A program made the position numbers and the translations under genes. From Syntrophaceae bacterium (GTDB lineage Bacteria; Desulfobacterota; SM23-61), in NCBI GenBank assembly GCA_013388675.1, contig JACAEW010000279.1, positions 1 to 37,747 of the forward strand: a stretch of 37,747 nt of DNA, in the 5' to 3' direction. Under the pieces are notes generated by a model. It was given only the letters and a program-made list of their open reading frames with translations. It did not search any database and was not told where the DNA came from. Positions 22,957-31,559 of this stretch are shown in pieces. Position 1 is the first letter of the stretch. Each line of letters starts with the position of its first letter.

Positions 22957-25900
22957 TTATCCTTCCAAATCCGCCTTCCACACCCGGCATAGAATCGCCC
23001 GGACCTGGGGGACTCCGACTACCGGGTCGAAGGGAGGGTCGAGGGTTACCAATGCGTTGATGTTCGATTCGAAGCACCCATATTCCGGCTTGGCTTTTTC
23101 GGGAAACCACCAGGCATGGGGGCCGGCAACCACGTCGGGGTGCATTTCCGGGATGAATTGGACCCGGTACTTCAGTTTACCCTTACCCGCCGACTTGGGG
23201 GTCTCGAGGTAAACCCAATCCCCTTCTCGAATCCCCAGGGCGGACGCTTTCTCAGGATTCATCTGGAGCAAAGGTTCGGGGGCCAACTGCCGCTGGCGTC
23301 TTACCTGCCGCCCCTCGCTGTGCATGTAGCCGTGGATGCGGTAATGGGTATAGATGAAGGGGAATCTCTTAAAGAGCTCGGGAGTGCGCCGCGGGCTTTC
23401 CGGCGGTTCCTGAAAGACCGGAAGGGGTTCCACCCCCATGGCTTCGAAGATCGTTGAATACAGCTCCACTTTTCCCGTGGGAGTGGCGAAGGGTGGCGTG
23501 CTGTGCCGGTACCTCTCGTACTTGCGCGGAAAGGTCAGGGTGGCGTTGGGCTTCTCCAGGAGTTCATCGAAAGTCATACCCTGATATTTCAGCATCCAGT
23601 TCAGGTAGTCCTTCAGTGTATCCCAGGGAGATACGTCCATGCCCATTCTTTTGCCGATTTCGATGGCCACCTCCCGGTCGTCTTTGCATTCCCCCCGCGG
23701 TTCAACCGCCCTCCGGAAGGCGGTGACCGTGCTGGAGGGATGGCCGAAGGCCTCCACCAGTTGGTCGCACTCCGGGTAAAAGGCCGCCGGCAGAACGAGG
23801 TCCGCCAGCTCGGCCGTGGGGGTCATAAAGAGGTCGGAGACAAAAAGAAAGTCCAGCTTGTTCTTGAGGATGTCCCAGATTCTCTGGTTGTCCATCTCGG
23901 CCACGATCAGGTTGTCGGCGATGCACCACATGGCCCTCACCCGCCCCTCTTCCATGGCCTGAATGGTGGTGGGGATGTGGCAGAGGCCCCGCTTGTGCAT
24001 GAGGGGATATTCCTTGGCCCCCAGCCGTTTCTCGTTGATCGCCGCCGGCGGCTTTACTCCCCAGAACATGAGGTAGGGATGCCACATGAGCGCTTCCCGG
24101 AAGGTCTTGTAGTAAAGAAGATTTCCTCCCCGGGCATCCACGTTGGCCGTGATGGCGATGAGGATGGAGATGGCCCGGCAGGTCTGGGTCGAGGTCACCT
24201 GCTGCGCCCCCGATCCCAGCCGGATGTAAACGCAGCCGGGCCGGTTTTCGGCGTACATGCGGGCGGCTTTGATGATCTCTTCCCGGGTCAGGCCCGTGAC
24301 TTCCGCGCCCCACTCCGGGGTATATTGTTGGACATGAGCCTCCAGCCGGTCAAAACCGTGGCAGTAATCTTCCACGAATTTTAGGTCGTAGAGCTTCTCG
24401 TTGATGATCACGTGAGCCATGGACAGGGCCAAGGCCATGTCGGTCCCTGGGCGCAGTCTCAGCCACAGGTCGGCCCGTTTGGCCATGGGGATGGGGCGCG
24501 GGTCGATCACCATCAGCCTCGACCCCTGTCGTAGAGCCCGGTGGACCACCCGCGCCTGGGCAGGGGTGGCCACATCCGGTTCCGATCCCCAGAAGACGAT
24601 GCATTTGGCGTCGCCGTAATCCGGGCCGAACTCGTAGGTGATTGTGTCCCCGAAGGTGACGCTGTTGGCCATCACGTCCGGGTGGATGCAGGTGTATCGG
24701 CCCAGGTGGGTATTCGGCGTGGGCCAGAGCCGCTCGGCCATCTTCGTGGCCTGAATGCCGATGTGCTTCTGGCCCGAACCGCATGACACATGGATGGCCT
24801 CCGGTCCGTACTTCTCCTTGATCTCTTGCAATCGGCCGGCGATGGTGTTGAAGGCTTCATCCCAGGAAATGCGCTGCCATTTTCCCTCTCCCCTCGCGCC
24901 CAGCCTTTTCAAGGGATAGAGCAGCCGGTCGGGATGGTACATCACATCCGGGATCGTCGCCCCCTTGATGCACACGGTTGCGCAGTTGAGGCAGCGTTTG
25001 GCCTCTTCCATTCCCTTCTTTTCATCATAACCACGCTCCACCTCTTCGAAGGAGGAGACGGCTTCCTTCAGCGGTAAAGTGGGCATGGCCAGGCGCTGCC
25101 GCCGGGCGGGGAAATCCACGTTCACTGTCTCCCCGGCTCGCTGAAGGGTCTCGGCCAATGAAGGTTCCTTTTCCTTGGGAGCCGAGCCGGTAAGGTACAG
25201 GATGATGGACGCCGCCGCTTTTCTCCCGGCTGCCATGCTTTCGACCACCGTACCCGCCCCCACCACGGCATCCCCCGCGGCAAAAAGACCCGGGATGCCC
25301 GCGCACATGGTTTCGGGATCAACGGCCAGGGTCCCCCGGCTGGTTACCTTTATTTTGTTTCCCAGGGAAGAAACTGCCGGGGCTTGCCCGATGGCTATGA
25401 TCACCGCATCGGCATCCAAGCAGAATTCACTTCCCGCCCCCTCCTGCAGGGTCCAGGAGAGATTTCCTTCTCTTTCCGTGCGGAGAGAGGCGACCCGCCG
25501 GAACGCTACCCCGGCGACCCGGTTGCCCGAACTGCCTTTGAATTTTTGGGGCGCCAGGGCCGAATGGATCATCGCCCCTTCGCGGAGGGCCGCTTCAATC
25601 TCCCACGGGTGGGCGGGCAACTTCTCCAGCGTCTCCAGGCAGGTTATATGGACCTCCTTCACCCCCAGGCGCACCGCAGCCCGGGCCGAGTCCATGGCTG
25701 TGTTCCCTCCCCCCACGATGACCACCCGTCCCTTAAGGTTTACCTTCTTGCCCTGTTTGATATCCTCAAGCAGGGCCAGGGCATAATGGACCCCTTCCAG
25801 GTCCGCACCGGGGACCTTCAGGAAAGAAGGTGTCCAACTCCCGATGGCCAGCAGGATTGCGTCGTGCTTTTTCTGGAGGTCTTCCAGCTTTAAGGAAGGG

Positions 25901-26505
25901 CCGACGGGGCTGCTTGTCTTGATCTCCACCCCCAGGGCCTTTATGGAATCTATATCTGCATGTACGCTTGCCCGGGGAAGCTTGAATTCCGGGATGACCC
26001 GGCTCAACATGCCGCCGGCCTCGGAAGCAGCCTCATAAACCGTCACCCCATAGCCCGCCTTCGCCAGGTCATGGGCGGCGGTGAGGCCTGCGGGACCTGA
26101 ACCCACGATTCCGATGGTCTCTTTTTGGGTTCTCGAAATGGTCGCCGGCTTCATCCCCTTTTTCCAAGCCAGGTCAGCCGCCAACCGTTTGATCCACTCG
26201 ATGGCGATGGGCTCGTCCACCACGCCCCGGATGCACTCCTTTTCGCAAGGGTGGTGACAGACCCGGCCGCAAACCATGGGGAAGGGATTCGTTTCCCGGA
26301 TGATTTCAATGGCCCGGTCAAACTTGCCCTGAGAAACGGCGATCAGGTAACCGGGAACGTCCATCCCGATGGGGCACACCTCCCGGCAGGGAGGGGTGCG
26401 GTTGATCGGAGTCGCATCCACTACGGCGCTAAGTTTTCCATCCCCCACTTCGGCAATCAGGTGACATTTTTGGTGACACCGGAGGCAGATGGTATGGGCT
26501 TGCAT
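22957..26505 (-). CDS. molybdopterin oxidoreductase with inserted GltD-like FAD/NAD(P)H module
   Basis: A 1182-residue fusion. The start at 26505 follows AAGGAAA. Residues 1-30 (CLRCHQKCHLIAEVGDGKLSAVV; Cys7, 10, 14) look like the beginning of the 4Fe-4S domain of a molybdopterin oxidoreductase. Residues ~38-500 are a GltD-like unit: Cys40, 44, 79, 83, 87 and 91, the FAD motif GSGPAG (135-140), the NAD(P)H motif GGGNTA (265-270), and the second FAD motif around AAGDAV (409-414). At 505-530, RCLNC, then C-IKG (Cys512) and YHPDRLLYPLKR, the molybdopterin domain resumes (WQRISWDEAFNTI, GSEPDVATPAQARV, later HYRIHGYMHSEGRQVRR). The Mo ligand is presumably a Cys near GRYTCIHP. It may couple NAD(P)H to a Mo/W-catalysed reaction; the substrate is unknown. 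Confidence 0.85.
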   Translation of the reverse strand: MQAHTICLRCHQKCHLIAEVGDGKLSAVVDATPINRTPPCREVCPIGMDVPGYLIAVSQGKFDRAIEIIRETNPFPMVCGRVCHHPCEKECIRGVVDEPIAIEWIKRLAADLAWKKGMKPATISRTQKETIGIVGSGPAGLTAAHDLAKAGYGVTVYEAASEAGGMLSRVIPEFKLPRASVHADIDSIKALGVEIKTSSPVGPSLKLEDLQKKHDAILLAIGSWTPSFLKVPGADLEGVHYALALLEDIKQGKKVNLKGRVVIVGGGNTAMDSARAAVRLGVKEVHITCLETLEKLPAHPWEIEAALREGAMIHSALAPQKFKGSSGNRVAGVAFRRVASLRTEREGNLSWTLQEGAGSEFCLDADAVIIAIGQAPAVSSLGNKIKVTSRGTLAVDPETMCAGIPGLFAAGDAVVGAGTVVESMAAGRKAAASIILYLTGSAPKEKEPSLAETLQRAGETVNVDFPARRQRLAMPTLPLKEAVSSFEEVERGYDEKKGMEEAKRCLNCATVCIKGATIPDVMYHPDRLLYPLKRLGARGEGKWQRISWDEAFNTIAGRLQEIKEKYGPEAIHVSCGSGQKHIGIQATKMAERLWPTPNTHLGRYTCIHPDVMANSVTFGDTITYEFGPDYGDAKCIVFWGSEPDVATPAQARVVHRALRQGSRLMVIDPRPIPMAKRADLWLRLRPGTDMALALSMAHVIINEKLYDLKFVEDYCHGFDRLEAHVQQYTPEWGAEVTGLTREEIIKAARMYAENRPGCVYIRLGSGAQQVTSTQTCRAISILIAITANVDARGGNLLYYKTFREALMWHPYLMFWGVKPPAAINEKRLGAKEYPLMHKRGLCHIPTTIQAMEEGRVRAMWCIADNLIVAEMDNQRIWDILKNKLDFLFVSDLFMTPTAELADLVLPAAFYPECDQLVEAFGHPSSTVTAFRRAVEPRGECKDDREVAIEIGKRMGMDVSPWDTLKDYLNWMLKYQGMTFDELLEKPNATLTFPRKYERYRHSTPPFATPTGKVELYSTIFEAMGVEPLPVFQEPPESPRRTPELFKRFPFIYTHYRIHGYMHSEGRQVRRQRQLAPEPLLQMNPEKASALGIREGDWVYLETPKSAGKGKLKYRVQFIPEMHPDVVAGPHAWWFPEKAKPEYGCFESNINALVTLDPPFDPVVGVPQVRAILCRVWKADLEG

Positions 26506-26600
26506 GTTCAAGGTTTCCTTTCGTTCGGACGCAAAAACCGGCTTAGGAGCCGGGGCACGGCGGGTCGATCCCATCAGGTGTTTGAAATGCCCGTTTTCAA

Positions 26601-26642
26601 TCCCACTTCCCCCACCCTTTTCAAACGGGGAGGAATGGGGGA
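26601..26642. repeat. CCCCC...TTTTCAAA...GGGG element
   Basis: Imperfect inverted repeat of the same class as 5314, with a TTTTCAAA centre, upstream of the Mo/FAD fusion gene. Confidence 0.7.
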
Positions 26643-27220
26643 ATTTTTGCGGGTTCCTTCCCCCAAGGGATCAAGATGAAGCGGAAAAATTCCGTGGCCT
26701 TTTCCCAAAGGATAAGGGATACAAAGAATTATATTTTTGGAGAGGAAACGCGGTCAAGGAAAAAGGAGAAAAATCCATTTCTCCCCTCTGGCCATAAAGT
26801 CTTTCTCTCCCTGGGTCAATTCTTCCGGGCGAAAGACCACCCTCAGCCCATCTTCCAGCCCGGAGAGATAGGCCTTTTTCACCTCTTCAAAAAACAGGTT
26901 GGAAAAGCGAAAGGGTCTTAAAAGGGGCTGACGGGACAAAAAAAGAATTAAGGTTTTATAGGTTTATTCCGATAAAGGTATTATCCTGGAACAAAGGAAT
27001 TGCCCCTTCCCGGTATCGGGGCTGCTGGACCCACAACCTTTTCTTAATTCCCCCTTGCTGGCTGAGAAGCAAGACCAATTTAACCGAAAACCCTTTTTTG
27101 TCAAGGGGAAAATGCGATTCCTCCGGGCCGGGAAAAAAGGGTCAATCCTTGGGCATTTCCCGGTTAATATTCTTGATGCTATCGTAGAAAGAGAAAAATA
27201 CTCGCTCCCCATCGATGGTG

Positions 27221-27312
27221 GAGGGGTGGGGTGATGAATAGAAGATTTTCAATGCCTTATCCATCCCTCTCCCCTTTATCCCCTCCCGCCAGGGGAGGGG
27301 AAATTAGCTTTT
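27221..27312. repeat. ~90-bp G-rich repeat, copy A
   Basis: Shares GAAGATTTTCAA, a C-rich tract, ATCCCCTCC and GGGGAGGGGAAATT in the same order with 37147-37241. The C/G tracts can form a hairpin. Confidence 0.65.
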
Positions 27313-27328
27313 TACAAAAGGATCGTTC

Positions 27329-27358
27329 TTGACAGTCAGGGAAAAACCACGCTAATTT
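27329..27358 (+). promoter_or_regulatory. possible promoter of glgP
   Basis: TTGACA (27329-27334), 18 bases, TAATTT (27353-27358). The -35 is perfect and the -10 weak. It lies 78 bases before the start codon. Confidence 0.4.
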
Positions 27359-27435
27359 TTGGCAATCCTTTTTTCTTTGGATATTCCGGTCCGTCGAAGG
27401 GCAGTCGAGTAAAATCCGAACCCAGGGGGACTCCC

Positions 27436-29988
27436 ATGAAAGATGTTGTACTTTACACCGTCGTGCCCCAGCTTCCTTCCCGTCTGAACCCGCTTCTGGA
27501 ATTGGCCAAAAATGTCTGGTTCAGCTGGAACCTGCCGGTCATTGACCTTTTCCGTTCCATCGACCAGAACCTGTGGGAGGAAACGGGGCATAATCCTCTG
27601 GCTATGCTGGGACAACTCAGCCACGAACGGGTCCACGAGCTCTTCCAGGACGAAGGTTTCCTGCTGGAGATGGACCGCATCCATGAAGAGTTCTGCCGTT
27701 ACCGCGAGGACCAGCGGAAATACGATTTCGGCCTGGAAACGCCCGTCGATTTCACCGTGGCCTACTTCTCCGCCGAGTTCGGGTTGACCGACTGCCTGCC
27801 CATCTACTCCGGCGGTTTGGGAGTCCTGGCCGGGGATTTCGTCAAGTCCGCGAGTGACCTCCGTTTCCCGGTAGTTGGCGTGGGCCTTCTTTATCAAAAA
27901 GGCTATTTCCGGCAGTATTTGAACGCCGACGGATGGCAGCAGGAAACCTATCCGGATAACGATTTCCATAACCTTCCGGTCACCCTGGAAAGGGATGAGA
28001 ACCGTTCACCCCTGACGGTCGAGGTGATGATCCAAAACCGCCAGGTGAAGGTCCGGGTTTGGCGGGTCCAGGTGGGGCGTGTCTCTCTATACATGCTGGA
28101 CACCAACACCGTGGAAAACCACGAGGACGACCGGGACATCACCTGCGCCCTCTACGGCGGAGATCGGGAGATGCGGCTGAAGCAGGAGATCGTGCTGGGG
28201 ATCGGGGGGATTCGCGCCCTGAGGCGCCTGGGAATCCGTCCGACGGTTTATCACATGAACGAGGGGCACTCGGCCCTGGCGAACATCGAACGGATCCGGA
28301 TCCTCATGGAGGAGAAAGGACTCTCCTTCGCCGAGGCCAAGGAAGCCGCCTATGCCGGGAGCGTCTTCACCACCCATACGCCCGTCCCGGCGGGGATCGA
28401 TATCTTCGACGTTTCCCTGGTGGGCTCCTTGCTGGGAAATTACCTACGTTCCATGGGGCTCTCGCTCGATAGCTTCATGGCCATGGGATCGCCCAACGAA
28501 AACGGCCCCCGGAACTCCTTCAACATGGCCATCATGGCCCTGAAGAGTTCTTCCAAGACCAACGCCGTGAGCCGCCTCCATCAAACCGTCTCCCGCCGCA
28601 TGTGGCAGGAGATTTGGCCCTTTCTCCCCGAGGTGGACATTCCCATCGACAGCGTGACCAACGGAATCCACATTCCATCCTTTATCTCCGACGACCTGTC
28701 CCGTCTCTTGAACCGTTATCTGGGAAGAAGATGGGCGGAGGACCCGGACAACATCTCCGTGTGGATGCGGGTCAACAAAATCCCCGATGCCGAACTCTGG
28801 CGGACCCATGAACGGAGGAGGGAGAGGCTTATCGCCTTTACCCGCCAGAGGCTGCAGGAACAGTTGCGCCGCCGGGGCGGCCAGAAGGAAGAAATCCAGG
28901 CCGCCAGCCAGGTTCTTCATCCCGAAGCCCTGACCATCGGCTTCGCCCGGAGGTTCGCCACCTACAAGCGGGGGAACCTCATCCTGAAAGACCCGGGTCG
29001 GCTGGCCAAGATCCTGAACGACTCCCAGCACCCGGTGCAGATCATTTTTGCCGGCAAGGCCCATCCGCAGGACAACGCCGGTAAAGAAGTCATCAAAAGC
29101 ATCGTCCACCTCGCACGGCAGCCGGGATTCCGGGACCGCCTGGTCTTCATCGAAGACTATGACTTGAATGTGGCCCGCTACATGGTCCAGGGTTCGGACA
29201 TCTGGTTGAACAATCCCCGTCGCCCCCTCGAAGCCTGCGGCACCAGCGGCATGAAAGCCGCGGCCAACGGGGCCATCAACATGAGCATCCTCGACGGATG
29301 GTGGGCCGAAGGGTTTCAGCAGGGGCTGGGCTGGGCCATCGGCTCGGGGGAGGAATACGAGGACGGGGCTTACCAGGACTTTGTGGAAAGCCAGTCGATC
29401 TACGACCTTTTGGAGAGATATGCCGTTCCGCTGTTTTATGACCGGGGAAAGGACAACCTGCCCCGGGGATGGATCGGAATGATGAAAAATTCCATGTTGA
29501 ACCTGGTGGGTCAGTTCAACTCTCACCGCATGCTCCAGGATTACGTCAATCAATTGTATATTCCCTCGGCCATGAATTGGAGGAAAATGGAAGCGGACAA
29601 CTTCCGGGGGGCTAGGGAATTCGCCTCCTGGGTCCAGCATGTCCGCCAGAACTGGCCGAGCCTGCGAATCCTGAAAAAGAAAGCGGACACCAAGAGGCCC
29701 ATCCCCTTCAGCCAGACCCTTAGCGTGGAGGTGACCCTGCAATTGGGCCGGCTTTCGCCACGGGACTTGGCGGTGGATATTTATTTCGGCCGGGTCGATT
29801 CCAAGGCCGAATTTCTGGACCGGGAAACCATATCTCTCAAAGACACAACCCAGCAGGGCGACAAGGTCATCTTTCAAGGAGATATCCCCTGTCAGAGGGT
29901 GGGCCGCTTCGGGTTCCGGGTCCGGGTCCTTCCCGCCCATCCCCTCCTTTCCAACCCCTACTCCCTGGGGCTGATTCTTTGGGGATAA
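27436..29988 (+). CDS. glgP: alpha-glucan (glycogen/starch) phosphorylase, short type
   Basis: An 850-residue glycosyltransferase family 35 enzyme of the shorter bacterial/archaeal class. The N-terminal DUF3417 segment (LNPLLELAKNVWFSWN) is followed by FSAEFGLTDCLPIYSGGLGVLAGD and TVYHMNEGHSALANIER. The catalytic part has GFARRFATYKRGNLIL, then FIEDYDLNVARYMVQGSDIWLNNP and EACGTSGMKAAANGA, where Lys607 is the expected PLP lysine. The enzyme releases glucose 1-phosphate from storage glucans. AGGGGGA precedes the start. It stands alone; no other glycogen genes are visible. Confidence 0.95.
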   Translation: MKDVVLYTVVPQLPSRLNPLLELAKNVWFSWNLPVIDLFRSIDQNLWEETGHNPLAMLGQLSHERVHELFQDEGFLLEMDRIHEEFCRYREDQRKYDFGLETPVDFTVAYFSAEFGLTDCLPIYSGGLGVLAGDFVKSASDLRFPVVGVGLLYQKGYFRQYLNADGWQQETYPDNDFHNLPVTLERDENRSPLTVEVMIQNRQVKVRVWRVQVGRVSLYMLDTNTVENHEDDRDITCALYGGDREMRLKQEIVLGIGGIRALRRLGIRPTVYHMNEGHSALANIERIRILMEEKGLSFAEAKEAAYAGSVFTTHTPVPAGIDIFDVSLVGSLLGNYLRSMGLSLDSFMAMGSPNENGPRNSFNMAIMALKSSSKTNAVSRLHQTVSRRMWQEIWPFLPEVDIPIDSVTNGIHIPSFISDDLSRLLNRYLGRRWAEDPDNISVWMRVNKIPDAELWRTHERRRERLIAFTRQRLQEQLRRRGGQKEEIQAASQVLHPEALTIGFARRFATYKRGNLILKDPGRLAKILNDSQHPVQIIFAGKAHPQDNAGKEVIKSIVHLARQPGFRDRLVFIEDYDLNVARYMVQGSDIWLNNPRRPLEACGTSGMKAAANGAINMSILDGWWAEGFQQGLGWAIGSGEEYEDGAYQDFVESQSIYDLLERYAVPLFYDRGKDNLPRGWIGMMKNSMLNLVGQFNSHRMLQDYVNQLYIPSAMNWRKMEADNFRGAREFASWVQHVRQNWPSLRILKKKADTKRPIPFSQTLSVEVTLQLGRLSPRDLAVDIYFGRVDSKAEFLDRETISLKDTTQQGDKVIFQGDIPCQRVGRFGFRVRVLPAHPLLSNPYSLGLILWG

Positions 29989-29991
29989 TCT

Positions 29992-30026
29992 GAATGCGGA
30001 ATGCGGAATGGGGAATGCGGAATAAA
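29992..30026. repeat. heptad array, unit GAATGCG x5
   Basis: Five 7-base units immediately after the phosphorylase stop. Confidence 0.85.
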
Positions 30027-30104
30027 GACCCCCATCCTTGCCTCTATTCCCTCCCGGGCAAAGAAGGGAGGGGGGTTTTGATTCGGTGAGGCGACGAAAG
30101 GCAG

Positions 30105-30139
30105 TTTCGGGTTGCAGGTTTCAGGTTTCGGGTTAGAAT
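30105..30139. repeat. heptad array, unit GTTTCGG/GTTTCAG x5
   Basis: Five 7-base units. Complementary to the array at 30202, with about 62 bases between. Confidence 0.8.
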
Positions 30140-30201
30140 GAACAAGGGCCTCTTTGCTTGAGGGCTCCAGGGCGGCATCCCCCCGGTAAAATGCGCCATT
30201 T

Positions 30202-30229
30202 AACCCGAAACCCAAGACCCGAAACCCAA
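30202..30229. repeat. heptad array, unit AACCCGA/AACCCAA x4
   Basis: Four 7-base units forming the inverse of the 30105 array. It lies within the translated upstream extension of the ApbE frame. Confidence 0.8.
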
Positions 30230-30295
30230 AACGCTATTCTTTCGTTTGGCATTCCATCCTTTTCACCCCCTCCCCCCTTGCGGGGGAGGGCTGGG

Positions 30296-31327
30296 GTGGG
30301 GGGAAACTTTCGCATTCCCCATTCCCCATTCCGCTTTCCACTCTTATTCGGATTCATCCTCCTTCTCGTCCTTCCCTCTCTTTTGCTGGCCCAAGATCCC
30401 CGGCTTCTCCGCCAGTCCCGCATCCTCATGGGTACTTCGGTGGAAATAACGGTTTCCCAAGTCGATCCGAAGAGAGCGGAGGCAAGCATGGAAGCGGCCT
30501 TCCAGGAAGTCGAGCGCCTCAATCGCCTCATGAGCCATTATCGGCCGGACAGCGAAGTCAGCCAGATCACCCAAAATGCGGGCAAGAAAAAAGTTCGAGT
30601 TTCCCCCGAAACGCTGGAGGTCATCGAGCGGGCTCTTTATTTCTCGCGATTATCAGAAGGGGCTTTCGATATCACCATTGGCCCCGTGTTTCGTTTATGG
30701 AATTTCCGGGAAGGAAAGGTTCCCGGCGAACCGGTCCTGAAAGAGAATTTAGCAAGGGTGGACTATCGGAAGATCAAGATCGACCGGGCCAGTTCTGCGG
30801 TGGGGCTGGAAGACCCTCGGATGGAACTCGACCTGGGGGCGATTGCCAAAGGGTATGCGGTGGACCGGGCCTGCGAGGTTCTAAAAGGCAGGGGGATCGG
30901 GAATTTCCTGGTCAATGCGGGCGGGGACCTCAAAGTGGGGGGCGAGAAAGGGAAAGGGTTTCCCTGGACCATCGGAATCCAGCATCCCCGCCTTCCCTCG
31001 CAATTCATCTCCAAACTCCGGCCCAAAGATTCGGCGGTGGCTACTTCGGGGGACTATGAAAAATTCTTCTTAAAGGATGGAGAGCGGTATCACCACATTC
31101 TGGTCCCTTCGACCGGTATGCCCTCCCGGGAATCCCAGAGTGTGACCATCCTGGCCCCCTCGGCCATGGACGCGGATGCTTTGGCAACTGCGGTTTTTGT
31201 CCTGGGACCGAAGAAAGGGTTTGCCCTGATAGAAAAAATGACTGGCGTCCATGCCATTATCGTGGACCGCCGGGGATCGGTCCTGCTTTCCCCGAACTGG
31301 CCCGCGGGGGTTTTATTACCGCCCTGA
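30296..31327 (+). CDS. apbE: FAD:protein FMN transferase (ApbE), start uncertain
   Basis: ApbE-family enzyme that attaches FMN to Thr of proteins such as Rnf/Nqr subunits outside the membrane. It shows ILMGTSVEITV, LSEGAFDITIGPVFRLW, DLGAIAKGYAVDRA, FLVNAGGDLKVGG, ATSGDYEKFF, HHILVPSTGMPS and the metal-binding MDADALATAVFVLG. A hydrophobic export signal (PLLFGFILLLVLPSLLLAQ) precedes the core. The frame stays open upstream to an ATG at 30158, but that part is entirely repeat-derived. The GTG at 30296, preceded by GGGGGAGGG, is the best start that keeps the signal peptide; here 343 residues. No Rnf or Nqr gene is in the window, so the target protein is elsewhere. Confidence 0.85.
   Translation: MGGNFRIPHSPFRFPLLFGFILLLVLPSLLLAQDPRLLRQSRILMGTSVEITVSQVDPKRAEASMEAAFQEVERLNRLMSHYRPDSEVSQITQNAGKKKVRVSPETLEVIERALYFSRLSEGAFDITIGPVFRLWNFREGKVPGEPVLKENLARVDYRKIKIDRASSAVGLEDPRMELDLGAIAKGYAVDRACEVLKGRGIGNFLVNAGGDLKVGGEKGKGFPWTIGIQHPRLPSQFISKLRPKDSAVATSGDYEKFFLKDGERYHHILVPSTGMPSRESQSVTILAPSAMDADALATAVFVLGPKKGFALIEKMTGVHAIIVDRRGSVLLSPNWPAGVLLPP
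30313..30333. repeat. heptad array, unit CATTCCC x3
   Basis: Three 7-base units just inside the proposed ApbE start, encoding the residues before the signal peptide. Confidence 0.75.
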
Positions 31328-31329
31328 GA

Positions 31330-31406
31330 GAATACGGAGTGCGGAATTCGAAACGTGGAATCAGGCACGATCGTCGCTGGTTTCGGGTTTCGCATTTCTC
31401 GTCAGC
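31330..31406. repeat. two heptad arrays after apbE
   Basis: 31330-31364 has five units near GAATNCG. 31380-31400 has three units near GTTTCGG. They lie between apbE and the LarA-like gene. Confidence 0.65.
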
Positions 31407-31453
31407 TGCCATTTCCTTCAACCGGCAACAATCAATATTTTCAAAATTTCTTG

Positions 31454-31488
31454 CATTTTCATTCCCCAATCCGTATTCCGAAATCGGC
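31454..31488. repeat. heptad array, unit ATTCCNN x5
   Basis: Five degenerate 7-base units (CATTTTC to AATCGGC) upstream of the LarA-like promoter. Confidence 0.6.
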
Positions 31489-31519
31489 CTTCATAGTTTT
31501 CCGCCAAATGTCTGATTTG

Positions 31520-31528
31520 TGTTATAAT
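31520..31528 (+). promoter_or_regulatory. extended -10 promoter of the LarA-like gene
   Basis: TGT followed directly by TATAAT (31523-31528), a TGn extended -10. No good -35 is seen 17 bases upstream. It is 32 bases before the start codon. Confidence 0.6.
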
Positions 31529-31559
31529 CCTTTCACCAACTTTAAAGGAGGAAGGAATT

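Larger units (their letters stand above)
26506..27435. other. long intergenic region without a clear gene
   Basis: 930 bases. It holds a CCCC/GGGG element (26601-26642), a TTG-started minus-strand frame at 26754-26939 (61 residues, acidic/basic helical, no clear RBS), a G-rich repeat near 27221-27312 shared with 37147-37241, and the likely promoter of the phosphorylase gene. Nothing else can be supported. Confidence 0.55.

Noticed and set aside
23503-24384. 293-residue plus-strand open frame
   Set aside because: Antisense to the molybdopterin domain of the fusion gene.
26754-26939. 61-residue minus-strand frame starting at TTG
   Set aside because: Looks protein-like in places, but has no clear RBS, no ATG and no known family; kept only as a note in the intergenic entry.
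28444-29940. 498-residue minus-strand open frame
   Set aside because: Antisense to glgP, whose motifs are continuous; no RBS or recognisable fold.
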